64,000 nucleotides of DNA. Source: Texcoconibacillus texcoconensis. GTDB lineage: Bacteria > Bacillota > Bacilli > Bacillales > Salisediminibacteriaceae. The position numbers were made by a program, and so were the translations under genes. Under the pieces are notes generated by a model. That model did not search any database and was not told the DNA's origin. It saw nothing but the letters and a program-made list of their open reading frames with translations. Positions 1 to 10,095 of the stretch are shown piece after piece (positions within the stretch are counted from its first letter, which is position 1; each line of letters opens with the position of its first letter). The stretch covers positions 187,246-251,245 of the forward strand of contig NZ_JACHHB010000003.1 of NCBI RefSeq assembly GCF_014202575.1, read 5' to 3'.

Positions 1-386
1 AAGCGATCCGTAATATTTGGAAATCTTTTGTTCCTGAACGACTGCTAGATGCGATCTTAGAGCAACAAGAGATTGACCCTTATCATACGGTTTCTACTCT
101 TTCAAAACAGGACCTTGAGCGTTTTGCAAATACACTCAAGTCGTTACCCTTATCTACAAATGGAACCCTTCCTATTGATAAAGCATTTGTTACAGGTGGG
201 GGGATTTCTACGAAAGAAGTGGACCCAAAACGTATGGCATCAAAATGGATACAAGGTCTTCACTTTTGTGGTGAAGTGATGGATATTCACGGTTATACTG
301 GTGGCTATAACATTACTGTCGCCTTCTCAACAGGATTTACCGCTGGCAAAGCGGCAGGTGAGGAGTCTCAATACAACAATCATTAA
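1..386 (+). CDS. ytfP: HI0933-family flavoprotein YtfP, 3' end only
   Basis: The gene enters from the left edge; the open frame begins at base 3 and ends at the TAA at 384-386, giving the last 127 residues. The tail contains FVTGGGIS, then CGEVMDIHGYTGGYN and AFSTGFTAGKAAGE, the C-terminal FAD-binding signature of the HI0933/YtfP (aminoacetone oxidase-like) flavoproteins. These are cytoplasmic FAD enzymes whose physiological substrate is not firmly established. It converges on leuS, and a shared hairpin terminator lies between them. The start and N-terminal dinucleotide-binding motif are outside the window. Family assignment is secure; exact function is not. Confidence 0.9.
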   Translation, partial: AIRNIWKSFVPERLLDAILEQQEIDPYHTVSTLSKQDLERFANTLKSLPLSTNGTLPIDKAFVTGGGISTKEVDPKRMASKWIQGLHFCGEVMDIHGYTGGYNITVAFSTGFTAGKAAGEESQYNNH

Positions 387-388
387 TG

Positions 389-443
389 CAAAAAAGCAGC
401 TTCTAGAGGAGTCTGTACTCCTTCTAGAAAGCTGCTTTTTTAT
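389..443. terminator. bidirectional terminator between ytfP and leuS
   Basis: A near-perfect inverted repeat (AAAGCAGCTT-CTAGA-GGAGT arm against ACTCC-TTCTAG-AAGCTGCTTT) separates the two convergent stops, with A-runs on the left and T-runs on the right, so it can terminate in both directions. Confidence 0.85.
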
Positions 444-2863
444 TAATTGGCAACAATATTGACAAGTTTCCCTGGAACAGCGATCACTTTCCGTATTGTT
501 TTCCCTTCCAATTCCTCTTTCATTTTCTCTTCGTTCTTGGCCAACTCTTCCATTTCTTCTTTCGTCGCATCTTTTGCTACTTTTATTTTTGCTTTTACCT
601 TGCCATTTACTTGTACGACAATTTCCACTTCATCATCAACAAGTTTGTCTTCATCGTACGTTGGCCATGCTTCATAACTAATTGTTTCACTGTGGCCTAG
701 CTTCTGCCATAACTCTTCAGTGATATGTGGTGCAACAGGTGCGAGAAGTTTTACGAACCCTTCCATGAATGACTTTGGTAACACTTCTTGTTTATAGCCT
801 TCATTAATAAACACCATCATTTGTGAAATGCCTGTATTAAAACGTAAGTGTTTAAAGTCTTCACTTACTTTTTGCACCGTTTGGTGATACGTCTTCTCAA
901 ACTCTGAATTGATATTCGCATCGTCAGTGATTTTCGAATTTAATTGACCTTCATCTGTAACATATAAGCGCCATACACGATCAAGGAAACGACGCGCCCC
1001 ATCAAGGCCTGTTGTGCTCCATGCTACAGATGCATCGAGTGGCCCCATAAACATTTCATACAAGCGAAGCGTATCTGCACCGTGGGTTTGAATAATATCG
1101 TCAGGATTTACGACATTGCCTTTCGACTTACTCATCTTCTCGTTATTTTCACCAAGAATCATCCCTTGGTTATATAACTTTTGAAACGGCTCTTTCGTTG
1201 GAACAATGCCAATATCATATAACACTTTGTGCCAGAAGCGAGCGTACAGCAAGTGAAGAACAGCGTGCTCGGCTCCACCAATGTAAATGTCGACAGGTAA
1301 CCAATGTTTTAATTTTTCAGGGTCTGCAAGCTGCTCTTCATTGTCTGGATCAATATAACGTAAGTAGTACCAGCAGCTTCCTGCCCATTGCGGCATCGTA
1401 TTCGTTTCACGGCGCCCTTTCAGGCCTGACTTTTCATCATAAACGTATAACCATTCTTCATTGTTTGCTAGTGGTGATTCACCTGTTCCAGAAGGTTTAA
1501 ATTCATCCATATCCGGAAGCGTAAGCGGTAATTCTTCCTCTGGTATCGGTGTCATCGAACCATCTTCCCAATGAATCATTGGAATGGGTTCACCCCAATA
1601 ACGTTGGCGACTAAACAACCAATCGCGCAGACGGTACGTCGTTTTACGCTCACCTTTTCCGTTTTCTTCTAACCAATCGATCATTTTCGCGATCGCTTCT
1701 TGATTGTACAATCCGTTTAAAAAGTCAGAGTTTACGTGTGGCCCATCTTCCGTGTACGCTTCTTTTGACAAGTCACCACCTGAGACGACTTCTTGAATCG
1801 GTAGATCAAACTTATTAGCAAATTCGTAGTCACGCTCATCGTGACCAGGAACCGCCATAATCGCACCTGTTCCATAACTAATAAGCACGTAATCAGCAAT
1901 CCAAACCGGCAACTTGCCACCAGTGATCGGGTGCACAGCATAAGCACCTGTGAAAACGCCTGTTTTATCTTTAGTTAATTCCGTTCTTTCTATTTCACTC
2001 TTTTCACTTGCTTTCTTTTGATAAGCATCCACAGCTTCGCGCTGATCTTCTGTCGTAATAGTTTCTACAAGTTCATGTTCTGGGGAAAGGACAATATATG
2101 TGGAACCAAAGAGCGTATCAGGTCTTGTTGTAAATACTGTAAAAGACGCATCATGACCTGAAATATCAAAATCGATGTTTGCTCCTTCAGAGCGACCGAT
2201 CCAATTGCGTTGCATTTCTTTAATACTACCTGGCCAATCAAGCTCTTCTAAATCTTCTAACAAACGATCCGCATACGCAGTAATTTTTAACATCCATTGT
2301 TTCATCGGGCGGCGTTCAACAGGGTGTCCCCCGCGTTCACTGACACCGTCAACGACTTCTTCATTTGCAAGAACAGTACCTAATGCAGGGCACCAGTTTA
2401 CTGGAACTTCATCGATGTACGCTAAACCGCGTTCATATAATTTGATAAAAATCCATTGTGTCCATTTGTAATAGGACTCATCTGTTGTGTTCACTTCACG
2501 GTCCCAGTCGTAAGAAAAACCGAGTGATTTAATTTGGCGTCGGAAGTTATCGATGTTGGCAATCGTAAATTCACGTGGGTGCTTACCTGTATCTAGCGCA
2601 AACTGCTCTGCAGGTAAACCAAAAGCATCCCATCCCATTGGGTGCAATACGTTATAGCCTTGCATCCGCTTCATGCGCGATAAAATATCAGTAGCTGTAT
2701 ACCCTTCAGGATGTCCAACATGTAAACCAGAACCCGATGGATACGGAAACATGTCTAAAGCGTAAAACTTTTCCTTTTGGCGATCTTCTGTCGTTTTAAA
2801 CGTTTTGTTCTCTTCCCAATACTTTTGCCATTTCGTTTCAATTTGTTGGTGATCAAAAGCCAT
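443..2863 (-). CDS. leuS: leucyl-tRNA synthetase
   Basis: Class I aminoacyl-tRNA synthetase charging tRNA-Leu in the cytoplasm. The 806-residue length is normal for bacterial LeuRS. The HIGH-type motif appears as HVGH at residues 48-51 and the KMSKS loop as KMSKS at 576-580; the inserted editing domain lies between them and the anticodon-binding and C-terminal domains follow. The ATG at 2863 follows a GGAGG-type ribosome site. The gene stands alone with its own promoter and a T-box leader (about 2917-3165), so expression should rise when tRNA-Leu is uncharged. Convergent with ytfP. Confidence 0.98.
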   Translation of the reverse strand: MAFDHQQIETKWQKYWEENKTFKTTEDRQKEKFYALDMFPYPSGSGLHVGHPEGYTATDILSRMKRMQGYNVLHPMGWDAFGLPAEQFALDTGKHPREFTIANIDNFRRQIKSLGFSYDWDREVNTTDESYYKWTQWIFIKLYERGLAYIDEVPVNWCPALGTVLANEEVVDGVSERGGHPVERRPMKQWMLKITAYADRLLEDLEELDWPGSIKEMQRNWIGRSEGANIDFDISGHDASFTVFTTRPDTLFGSTYIVLSPEHELVETITTEDQREAVDAYQKKASEKSEIERTELTKDKTGVFTGAYAVHPITGGKLPVWIADYVLISYGTGAIMAVPGHDERDYEFANKFDLPIQEVVSGGDLSKEAYTEDGPHVNSDFLNGLYNQEAIAKMIDWLEENGKGERKTTYRLRDWLFSRQRYWGEPIPMIHWEDGSMTPIPEEELPLTLPDMDEFKPSGTGESPLANNEEWLYVYDEKSGLKGRRETNTMPQWAGSCWYYLRYIDPDNEEQLADPEKLKHWLPVDIYIGGAEHAVLHLLYARFWHKVLYDIGIVPTKEPFQKLYNQGMILGENNEKMSKSKGNVVNPDDIIQTHGADTLRLYEMFMGPLDASVAWSTTGLDGARRFLDRVWRLYVTDEGQLNSKITDDANINSEFEKTYHQTVQKVSEDFKHLRFNTGISQMMVFINEGYKQEVLPKSFMEGFVKLLAPVAPHITEELWQKLGHSETISYEAWPTYDEDKLVDDEVEIVVQVNGKVKAKIKVAKDATKEEMEELAKNEEKMKEELEGKTIRKVIAVPGKLVNIVAN

Positions 2864-2907
2864 GACAATACGCCTCCTTCAGAATGTTATCGATTGATGA
2901 ATTTGTC

Positions 2908-3165
2908 TTCGGTATCAAAAAAACCCCTCGCCCCAATAAAGGGACGAGAGGTATCATCTTTACCTTCCCGCGGTACCACCCAGCTTAGTACAACGCGTAC
3001 TCACTTTCACCCGTAACGAGGGTAACGACAAGAGCTAGGAAATCAATTCACTCTTGCAACTTCAAGGCGAGTTCGTGAGCGCGAGTGGATGACTTGCACC
3101 GACCGTCATCTCTCTAAAAACACCGCAAACTTCACTACTACTCCTCTTCATCGTTTTTCAATTTC
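2908..3165 (-). promoter_or_regulatory. T-box leader of leuS
   Basis: On the minus strand the T-box core TGGGTGGTACCGCGGG lies at 2967-2982, followed by a terminator hairpin (2917-2952, ACCTCTCG arm against CGAGGGGT plus seven T). Upstream lies the typical start of Stem I with GATGAAGAGGAGTAGTA. A GAACTC at 3069-3074 supplies a CUC leucine codon that is the likely specifier, though a second CTC is nearby, so the exact triplet is inferred. Known behaviour of this class: uncharged tRNA-Leu stabilises the antiterminator and permits leuS transcription. Confidence 0.93.
2917..2952 (-). terminator. T-box attenuator terminator of leuS
   Basis: Stem ACCTCTCGTCCC / GGGGCGAGGGGT followed on the minus strand by TTTTTTT; it is mutually exclusive with pairing of the T-box core just upstream. 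Confidence 0.88.
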
Positions 3166-3198
3166 GACATCATTCATCATCCGTTATGTATAATATGT

Positions 3199-3227
3199 AT
3201 TGTAGAAAGGACAAGTACAAATGTCAA
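3199..3227 (-). promoter_or_regulatory. sigma-A promoter of leuS T-box transcript
   Basis: On the minus strand TTGACA (3222-3227) and TACAAT (3199-3204) are separated by 17 bp, an almost ideal vegetative promoter about 35 bp upstream of the recognisable T-box leader. Confidence 0.85.
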
Positions 3228-3282
3228 GTTACCAGAAAAGCTGAAACGCCTTGGGCACGAGCAACAAGCAATTCAGGATCGA

Positions 3283-3311
3283 GGAGCATGCCTCGATAAC
3301 CCTCATGCTCC
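3283..3311. other. overlapping hairpins at the 3' end of the MFS gene
   Basis: GGAGCATG (3283-3290) pairs with CATGCTCC (3304-3311), overlapping the stop codon of the MFS gene; an alternative stem ATCGAGG / CCTCGAT (3278-3284 and 3291-3297) competes with it. No T-run follows on the minus strand, so it is not a classical terminator; it may stabilise the 3' end. Confidence 0.4.
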
Positions 3312-4571
3312 CTCTCTCGCAACAGTTTGATTGCTAGGTCCTTTATCAATACGACGATCATAAATGCTCGTCGTAACAAAACCGATGATAAACAAAGCAA
3401 CAAGAACGTAAAATAACGCCTGCATGCCAAAAACGTCAGCCATAAAGCCTCCAAACAATGGTCCGATCATCCTTCCTCCTGTGGCAACACTATTAACAAT
3501 CCCTTGGAACAAACCAGCCTTCCCTTCTGGCGCTAATTGATGAGCAATCGTCGGTACAGCCGGCCAAACAAACATTTCCCCAATCGTTAAAACGATCATC
3601 GCGGCAAGAAAAGCCGTAAATATTTCAGCTTGTGTAAGGATAAGATAAGCCACCATAAATACCGAAAGTCCAATATAAATTTGCGACTTTAACGAATGTA
3701 CCCAACGTTGGATAAACATACGCATAAACGGTTGGCAAAACACAATCATTGCTCCATTAATCGTCCATAACAAACTATACTGAGACAACGGGATCCCTAA
3801 ATCTTGCGTATGAACAGACACTGTCGTTTGCCATTGTACATAAGCAATCCATGAGATAAGAAAGCCAACACACAAAATGAGTAAAGCACGAAAACGTTTT
3901 TTATGCTCCTGTATCCCATCTGTTTGCAGTAAACCACTACCAGAACTGGATACATCTTTTTTCGGCTGTAAATAACGAAAGCCGAAAAAAGCAATCACTA
4001 AAAATAGGGTATACATGAGTCCATTAGCAAGAAAAACCAAATCAAAGCGATAAGATGCCACAAGTCCAGCAAGGGCCGTACCTAGAGATACGCCAACATT
4101 TTGTGCTACATAAATGGCATTAAACGGCCTTCTCCCCCCTTCTGGCCACACGCTACCTGCTAAAGCATACATCGAAGGAATGATGATCCCTGCTCCAAAA
4201 CCAAGCCCGATAAGCAGGATGACATACGCTTCAAAATGATTAAAAACCGCTAATGTGAACGCACTAGCCATCGTAACCATGATACCTAGTAAAATGGAAC
4301 GATACCCTCCAATTCTGTCAAACAAATATCCTCCTATTAAATTACCAACCATTCCTGCGCCAGCATTAAATACAAGAACCGTTCCAGCAATCGTCAATGA
4401 TCGCCCTAATTCTCCATGAATATATATTGTGTTAAGAGGCCAAATAAACGACGCACCTGTTACATTGATAATCATACCAACTACGAGCAACCAAAGTGCT
4501 TTCGGCATTTCCGCCAACCCTCGTATGAATGCTTTAGGTGCAGTTATAAGCGTTTTTAACGTTGTTACCAT
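3303..4571 (-). CDS. MFS transporter (YttB-like)
   Basis: Twelve-helix major facilitator permease of the drug/proton antiporter type, 422 residues. Visible hallmarks are the first helix pair with FIWPLNTIYIH, the loop 2-3 motif GGYLFDRIGG (GxLaDrxGrk type), and an arginine- and lysine-rich central loop. The start at 4571 (MVTTLKT) is chosen because AAGGGGAG precedes it by nine bases; an upstream in-frame ATG at 4607 has no ribosome site. Position next to leuS parallels B. subtilis yttB. Substrate cannot be told from sequence; multidrug export is the usual assignment for such proteins. Confidence 0.85.
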   Translation of the reverse strand: MVTTLKTLITAPKAFIRGLAEMPKALWLLVVGMIINVTGASFIWPLNTIYIHGELGRSLTIAGTVLVFNAGAGMVGNLIGGYLFDRIGGYRSILLGIMVTMASAFTLAVFNHFEAYVILLIGLGFGAGIIIPSMYALAGSVWPEGGRRPFNAIYVAQNVGVSLGTALAGLVASYRFDLVFLANGLMYTLFLVIAFFGFRYLQPKKDVSSSGSGLLQTDGIQEHKKRFRALLILCVGFLISWIAYVQWQTTVSVHTQDLGIPLSQYSLLWTINGAMIVFCQPFMRMFIQRWVHSLKSQIYIGLSVFMVAYLILTQAEIFTAFLAAMIVLTIGEMFVWPAVPTIAHQLAPEGKAGLFQGIVNSVATGGRMIGPLFGGFMADVFGMQALFYVLVALFIIGFVTTSIYDRRIDKGPSNQTVAREGA

Positions 4572-4786
4572 CAGTATTACTCCCCTTAATTTCGAATCAC
4601 TAAACAATTCTAGAAGAATAAAACCATTCTCGCAACTTAAAACCGTTTAGTTCCACTGACCCCCATCTATCTAGAAGCCTATCCCTATGTTAATATTGAA
4701 GAACCTTGCTCTTTACAAGACGGATAATACTTTTCATTTTAAATATATATGAAATAGTGAAACATCGGCGGGAAGGAGTTTTTTCA

Positions 4787-5809
4787 ATGATTGACTTACG
4801 AAGCGATACGGTTACAAAACCATCTGAAGAAATGAGAAAAGCCATGTATGAAGGTGAAGTAGGCGATGATGTATACGGAGAGGATCCAACAGTACGAAAA
4901 CTGGAAGAGCGAATTGCGGAAAACCTCGGAAAAGAGGATGCCCTTTTCGTCCCTAGCGGAACACAGAGTAACCAAATTGCTGTATTAACAGCAACTTCTC
5001 CAAGTCAAGAAGTGATTTTGGAAGCATCGTCTCACTTGTTTTATTACGAAGGCGGTGCAATGAGTGCACTTGCTAACGTTCAACCAAGGACGCTTGTTGG
5101 CAAACGAGGGGTACTCGACCTCGAGGAAGTGGAACGGGCTATTCGTCCAGATGATATCCATTTTCCAAAAACTGGGTTGATCTGTATAGAAAATACACAC
5201 AATAAAAGTGGCGGCTCCCTTGTTCCCTTAGAAAATATGAAACAAACTTACGAGTTAGCTCAGCGTCATAATATCCCCGTACATCTCGATGGCGCTCGAT
5301 TATTTAACGCTGCCGTCTCTGCGAACCTCGAAGCAAAAACGTTCGCACAATATGCTGATAGTATATCTATTTGCTTTTCAAAAGGGCTCGGTGCACCTGT
5401 AGGTTCAGCACTCGTAGGTGATAAATCTTTCATTGATGAAGCTCGCGTATGGCGCAAACGATTAGGAGGAGGCATGAGGCAAGCAGGTGTACTTGCCGCT
5501 GCAGCTCTTATCGCCCTTGAGGAGAATACGAGCCGTTTGGTCGACGATCATAAACATGCTAAAATGCTCGCAGACGGATTAAGAAACATCAGCAATATTA
5601 CAATTGATAACGAAGTCGATACAAATATGGTCATCGCAAGCGTACAAGATGAAAATATGACAAGTAATGAGCTACTTTCTTTATTAAAAGAACGTGATGT
5701 CCTCGGTGTACCTGTAAGTCCTGAGGCGATTCGCTTAACGACTCACCTTCATATCCAAGAAAATGATATAAAACAAACAATTCAAGCATTTGAAGACATT
5801 TTTACCTGA
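4787..5809 (+). CDS. low-specificity L-threonine aldolase family protein
   Basis: PLP enzyme of fold type I, 340 residues, that in its family cleaves L-threonine or L-allo-threonine to glycine and acetaldehyde. It begins with the family signature IDLRSDTVTKP; the PLP-contacting aspartate sits in HLDGARLFNA (D168) and the Schiff-base lysine is K199 in CFSKGLGAPVGS. The start at 4787 is preceded by GGGAAGGAG; an upstream in-frame ATG at 4706 lacks a ribosome site and adds a spurious hydrophobic stretch. It heads a run of codirectional genes (ytqA, ytqB, ytiB) with a 13-base gap to ytqA, so cotranscription is likely. Confidence 0.93.
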   Translation: MIDLRSDTVTKPSEEMRKAMYEGEVGDDVYGEDPTVRKLEERIAENLGKEDALFVPSGTQSNQIAVLTATSPSQEVILEASSHLFYYEGGAMSALANVQPRTLVGKRGVLDLEEVERAIRPDDIHFPKTGLICIENTHNKSGGSLVPLENMKQTYELAQRHNIPVHLDGARLFNAAVSANLEAKTFAQYADSISICFSKGLGAPVGSALVGDKSFIDEARVWRKRLGGGMRQAGVLAAAALIALEENTSRLVDDHKHAKMLADGLRNISNITIDNEVDTNMVIASVQDENMTSNELLSLLKERDVLGVPVSPEAIRLTTHLHIQENDIKQTIQAFEDIFT

Positions 5810-5822
5810 AAGGAAGAAATTG

Positions 5823-6791
5823 ATGACAAATACAACAACGAATGAACCTGTTTTATTCGGTGAAAAAAGGTACCATACATGGAACTTTCATCTACGACAA
5901 CAATTTGGAGATAAAGTATTTAAAGTACCATTGGATGGGGGATTTGACTGCCCAAATAGGGATGGCACCGTCGCAAGTGGGGGGTGTACATTTTGTAGTG
6001 AACGCGGGTCAGGAGACTTTGCAGGCAGCCGTAAAGACGACCTCATTACACAATTTCAAACCATAAAAGAACGCTCCCATAAAAAGTGGAAATCTGGCAA
6101 ATACATCGGCTTCTTCCAAGCTTATACCAATACGTACGCTCCTGTTGAAGAATTACGAGAAATGTATGAAGCCATTTTAGAACAAGAAGGCGTCGTTGGC
6201 CTATCCATCGCCACTCGTCCAGATTGCCTTCCTGATGATGTCGTCGAGTATTTAGCCGAACTCAATGAGCGCACGTACCTCTGGATCGAACTCGGTTTAC
6301 AAACAGCGCATGATGAGACAGGTGATTTGATTAATCGCGCCCATGATTTCCAATGTTACGTTGAAGGTGTTGAAAAACTAAGAAAACACAACATCCGTGT
6401 CTGCTCACACATTATTAACGGACTTCCAGGCGAAACACCTGCGATGATGCTCGAGACAGCAAAAGAGGTCGCTAAGTTAGATGTGCAAGGAATCAAAATT
6501 CATTTACTCCACCTATTAAAACGCACACCAATGGTCAAACAATATGAAAAAGGATTACTTGAATTTCTTAGCTTCGATAACTACGTTCAACTCGTTTGCG
6601 ATCAACTTGAAGTCATACCAAACGACATCGTCATCCATCGACTCACGGGGGATGGACCTGCTGACTTGATGATCGGTCCGATGTGGAGTTTAAACAAATG
6701 GGAAGTATTAAATGCCATCGATGCGGAAATGAAACGACGAAATAGCTGGCAAGGCAAATACGCAAATGTTGAAAAGGTGAATCAGTCATGA
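5823..6791 (+). CDS. ytqA: TIGR01212-family radical SAM protein YtqA
   Basis: Radical SAM enzyme of the YhcC/YtqA family, 322 residues, substrate unknown. The three cluster cysteines are C43, C55 and C58 (CPNRDG...GGCTFCSERG), a spacing typical of this family rather than CxxxCxxC. Conserved later blocks are QAYTNTYAP, IATRPDCLPD and the C-terminal HRLTGDGP. The ATG at 5823 is chosen over the upstream in-frame ATG at 5790 because AAAGGAAG precedes it and it avoids overlap with the aldolase. It overlaps ytqB by four bases (ATGA), indicating translational coupling; in B. subtilis these two are also adjacent. Confidence 0.93.
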   Translation: MTNTTTNEPVLFGEKRYHTWNFHLRQQFGDKVFKVPLDGGFDCPNRDGTVASGGCTFCSERGSGDFAGSRKDDLITQFQTIKERSHKKWKSGKYIGFFQAYTNTYAPVEELREMYEAILEQEGVVGLSIATRPDCLPDDVVEYLAELNERTYLWIELGLQTAHDETGDLINRAHDFQCYVEGVEKLRKHNIRVCSHIINGLPGETPAMMLETAKEVAKLDVQGIKIHLLHLLKRTPMVKQYEKGLLEFLSFDNYVQLVCDQLEVIPNDIVIHRLTGDGPADLMIGPMWSLNKWEVLNAIDAEMKRRNSWQGKYANVEKVNQS

Positions 6792-7363
6792 GTTTAGAAG
6801 GCATTCTTCCATTTGCAAGAACATTACTTGATCAATCTGTAAACAATGGCGGGGTTGCCGTTGATGCTACCGCTGGAAATGGTCACGACACGGCATATTT
6901 AGCTAACCTCGTCGGCGAAACTGGACGCGTGTTTAGTTTTGATGTGCAACAGCAAGCGATTGATGCGACAAAACAAAAGTTGCTTGATCATAGCTTAAAT
7001 GAACGTGTCCAACTAATAAACGATGGACACGAAAAAGCTGCTGATTATATTCGTGAAGCTGGATTCGACGGTATCGATACAGCTGTATTCAATTTAGGTT
7101 ACTTACCCGGAAGTGATAAAACCATCGTCACGAAACCTCATTCAACGATCACAGCTGTCGAACAGCTTTTCCAACTTCTTCGCCCAGGTGGAATGATCGT
7201 GCTCGTCGTCTACCATGGCCATGAAGAAGGAAAAAACGAAAAACAATCATTAGAAACGTATGTTCAATCATTTGATCAATCACAAGCCAGTGTATTAGAG
7301 TATAAGTATGTGAACCAGAAAAATCACCCACCCTTTATTTGGGTGATTGAAAAGAGAAAGTAG
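6788..7363 (+). CDS. mnmM: SAM-dependent tRNA methyltransferase MnmM (YtqB)
   Basis: Small class I methyltransferase, 191 residues, with the SAM-binding loop DATAGNGHDTAYLA (residues 27-40) and the later conserved NLGYLPGSDK and YHGHEEG blocks. The B. subtilis orthologue YtqB is the methyltransferase completing mnm5(s2)U at the tRNA wobble position in Gram-positives; older annotation calls it rRNA methylase. Starts within the ytqA stop (ATGA overlap), so the two are coupled. Followed after 22 bases by the carbonic anhydrase gene. Confidence 0.9.
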   Translation: MSLEGILPFARTLLDQSVNNGGVAVDATAGNGHDTAYLANLVGETGRVFSFDVQQQAIDATKQKLLDHSLNERVQLINDGHEKAADYIREAGFDGIDTAVFNLGYLPGSDKTIVTKPHSTITAVEQLFQLLRPGGMIVLVVYHGHEEGKNEKQSLETYVQSFDQSQASVLEYKYVNQKNHPPFIWVIEKRK

Positions 7364-7385
7364 ATAGGGAGGGAGGGGAGAAAAG

Positions 7386-7970
7386 GTGACTCAACTACAT
7401 GACATTTTGAAGCATAATGAAGCATTTGTGAACGATGAAAAATATGCGTCATACAAAACGACAAAATTTCCCGACAAAAAAATCGTCCTATTAACGTGTA
7501 TGGACACGCGCTTAACAGATTTGTTGCCCCAAGCAATGAACATCCATCACGGTGAAGCTAAGGTGATCAAAAATGCTGGCGCCACGATTGATCACCGATA
7601 CGGTAGTGTCATGCGTAGCATCCTTGTTGCCATTTATGAACTTGGTGCCGACGAAGTTTTTATCGTTGGCCACCACGGATGCGGCATGTCCGGTTTATCA
7701 TCTGAATCTGTTTTATCAAAGGCGAAAGATCGCGGCATTCTAAATGAAACAATTTCTGAACTGTCTTCTGATAAGAATATTGATATGCAAACATGGTTGT
7801 CTGGCTTTGAATCTGTTGAGGAAAACGTTAAGCAAAGTGTCGAAATGGTGTGTGAACACCCGCTACTACCACAAGGAACAACCGTTCACGGCCTTGTTAT
7901 TTGTCCTGAAACTGGACGTCTAGACGTCATTGTAAGTGGGGGAGAAAGCCTCCAGCAACCATCTATTTAA
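7386..7970 (+). CDS. ytiB: beta-carbonic anhydrase YtiB
   Basis: Interconverts CO2 and bicarbonate in the cytoplasm. 194 residues; zinc ligands C38 (TCMDTR, with the Asp-Arg dyad D40/R42), H96 and C99 (GHHGCGM) are all present, as expected for a beta-class enzyme of the YtiB type. Translation starts at GTG 7386, preceded by GGAGGGAGGGGAG. It ends the aldolase-ytqA-ytqB-ytiB run and converges on ytpB with a 74-base gap. A gamma-class homologue (ytoA) lies 2 kb away. Confidence 0.93.
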   Translation: MTQLHDILKHNEAFVNDEKYASYKTTKFPDKKIVLLTCMDTRLTDLLPQAMNIHHGEAKVIKNAGATIDHRYGSVMRSILVAIYELGADEVFIVGHHGCGMSGLSSESVLSKAKDRGILNETISELSSDKNIDMQTWLSGFESVEENVKQSVEMVCEHPLLPQGTTVHGLVICPETGRLDVIVSGGESLQQPSI

Positions 7971-8044
7971 TTAAGAAACACACTTTTTCATAGCGGGATG
8001 CCATCGGATAAGGTCCTTCCTTTTGATCGACATCCCCTCTTTTT

Positions 8045-9106
8045 TTAAGTTTTACTTTTTCTCCGATACATCCAACCATTAACATAGAAGAATATAGATG
8101 GTGCCCCGCCATTACGAAGTAACGCCTTCCCCTGCTTTTCAAGTGTTGGATTACGTTTGACTTTCTCATCAGCTAAGTAAATCGCAAGTAAACCTTTATT
8201 AATCAGTCTATGAAAAGATGCATCAGGTAAACGAGCAATACTTTTTTCTGCATTCTCAGCAAATATTTGCATTCGTGCAATCATGTCCTCATCATCTTCA
8301 TAGTAAAAACAAAAATTCAAGTCCCCGCCTGCCTTGTCTTCTTCTTGATCAATAAAGTAATCCATGAGAATATGCAAACCTTGCACCCACGGAAAGTAGC
8401 CGTTTTTTATTACATCGACTGAAGAAGGGGAAAAATCTTCGTTTGCAGCATAAGCTGTCAAACAAAATATCCCTAACGTAGACCCTGTACACGCACCAAA
8501 CTCGTACCAACGCATCGGTGAAATATGCTCTTTGTTTGACTCAAACCATGCTTTCAATTTCGAGACACGCTTATCAGGGTGAATATGCTTATAAACTTGT
8601 AAGTCAGCATAGTAGCTCGCTAATTCAAGGTTCGCTTTGCGAACAGACTCATAGTTCGGCAGTGCACTCACTGTATTTTGACACGTTTGAACAAGAGATT
8701 GTAAATATCCACCATCCTCTTGTTCTGCACGAAAGCGATAATAATCTTCAGTAGGAGCCCCTGGTGTTAACGCATGTGTCATTGATTCATGAAGAGCTCG
8801 AAAATCATACGGATCCATCGATGTACTCCTGTCACACAAATTGTCCAGATAGTCGCTAATCGTTTGATATGCGACGATAAAACGAATCACATCATCGATT
8901 TTTTCTCCTGCCAACAGTCCGTAGACGGCGCCTCCTTCACAATGAAAGGTTTTTGTTTCAATACTTAATAACGCTTGTTTTCTTAATTCCTCATCAGGAA
9001 TGCGTAACGCAAAAGCCTTCCACTCTTCTAAATATGCATGAACGCGTGGAATAACTTGTTTATAAATTCGATACATGAGCGTCCAAGATTTCGTTGGTAC
9101 CTTCAC
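8045..9106 (-). CDS. ytpB: tetraprenyl-beta-curcumene synthase YtpB (DUF2600)
   Basis: Cyclises a C35 prenyl diphosphate to tetraprenyl-beta-curcumene, the precursor of bacillus sesquarterpenes, in the known B. subtilis orthologue. 353 residues; the aspartate-rich segment SDYLDNLCDR and the acidic stretch HILMDYFIDQEED match metal/diphosphate binding regions of the DUF2600 family. GTG 9106 is preferred because GGAGG lies 11 bases upstream; a TTG at 9124 has no ribosome site. Lies 44 bases downstream of ytpA on the same strand, forming the ytpA-ytpB pair seen in B. subtilis. Confidence 0.92.
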   Translation of the reverse strand: MKVPTKSWTLMYRIYKQVIPRVHAYLEEWKAFALRIPDEELRKQALLSIETKTFHCEGGAVYGLLAGEKIDDVIRFIVAYQTISDYLDNLCDRSTSMDPYDFRALHESMTHALTPGAPTEDYYRFRAEQEDGGYLQSLVQTCQNTVSALPNYESVRKANLELASYYADLQVYKHIHPDKRVSKLKAWFESNKEHISPMRWYEFGACTGSTLGIFCLTAYAANEDFSPSSVDVIKNGYFPWVQGLHILMDYFIDQEEDKAGGDLNFCFYYEDDEDMIARMQIFAENAEKSIARLPDASFHRLINKGLLAIYLADEKVKRNPTLEKQGKALLRNGGAPSIFFYVNGWMYRRKSKT

Positions 9107-9150
9107 AGTGAAACCAGCCTCCAATATGATCTAATCGTTCAAGTTTTCAT

Positions 9151-9936
9151 TCATGGTGTATGTAAATCAACAAATGTTTGCATATACCGAAAGACATCTT
9201 CTTTTTCTGGCTCATTCAACACTTCATGATACAGTCCGTCCCACTCCTTGTACCATTTATCTTTCAAGTGTAAAGAATCAAACCATTTATTCACATCATG
9301 TTTATTAACAATTCGGTCGTCTCCTGCTTGTAAAACGAGCAGCGGTAGATCTGGAAAGGTCGTAACACGTTCTTTGGCTTGTTTCATCGCTCTCTCTAAC
9401 TCACGGTACCAACGAACACTCACTTTTTTGACAAGTAACGTATCAGCTTCATCTCGCTTTCGCATATTCTCATCTCTCGTACCACTACCTGCATCCAAGC
9501 CCGAACTGAACCGTACACTTGGTGCAATACGATTAAAAACGTTCCCTGCCGCTTTCTTTGCAAGTGATGGTGGATTCAACAAACCTAAACATGGAGAAGA
9601 CAAAATGATACCATCCACGTCAGGATGATGAGCCTCTAAATAATGAATCGTAATGAGCCCGCCCATGCTATGCCCAAAAAGAAAAGTAGGTAACGCAAAC
9701 GGTCGAGCTGCGTCTAACCATTTACTTATTTGCGCAGTATACTGGTCAAACGAATCAATGTGTCCACGCTTCCCCTTCGTTGTACCTTGACCAGGTAAAT
9801 CACCCATAACAACATGAAATCCTTGTTCATTCAGGCGCTCTATGACCCAGTTATAACGACGGTGATATTCACCTGCACCATGGACAAGAACAAAAACACC
9901 TTTTGGTTTTTCTGTACTTGTTTTCCAAATCCACAT
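9151..9936 (-). CDS. ytpA: alpha/beta hydrolase YtpA (lysophospholipase type)
   Basis: Serine hydrolase of the monoacylglycerol lipase/lysophospholipase family, 261 residues. The oxyanion region is LVHGAGEYHRRY, the nucleophile is S90 in GHSMGG, and late Asp and His (AGDDRIV and LYHEVLNE) complete the triad. In B. subtilis YtpA is linked to formation of the phospholipid-type antibiotic bacilysocin. The start at 9936 (MWIWKTS) follows AAGGGAG; the longer frame to 9993 lacks a ribosome site. Upstream partner of ytpB. Confidence 0.9.
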   Translation of the reverse strand: MWIWKTSTEKPKGVFVLVHGAGEYHRRYNWVIERLNEQGFHVVMGDLPGQGTTKGKRGHIDSFDQYTAQISKWLDAARPFALPTFLFGHSMGGLITIHYLEAHHPDVDGIILSSPCLGLLNPPSLAKKAAGNVFNRIAPSVRFSSGLDAGSGTRDENMRKRDEADTLLVKKVSVRWYRELERAMKQAKERVTTFPDLPLLVLQAGDDRIVNKHDVNKWFDSLHLKDKWYKEWDGLYHEVLNEPEKEDVFRYMQTFVDLHTP

Positions 9937-10095
9937 AACGTTCGTCTCCCTTCTTAAACAAAGCATCCATTCTTTTCCTTTTGCAAGTCGCAATCCCTTC
10001 CATCCGATGTAAATGATTGTTTACTCAAAGATAACTATTTCCTTTGTTTTCCTATTTTGTTACACTTTAAAAAACACGTAATGAAGGAGGATAAC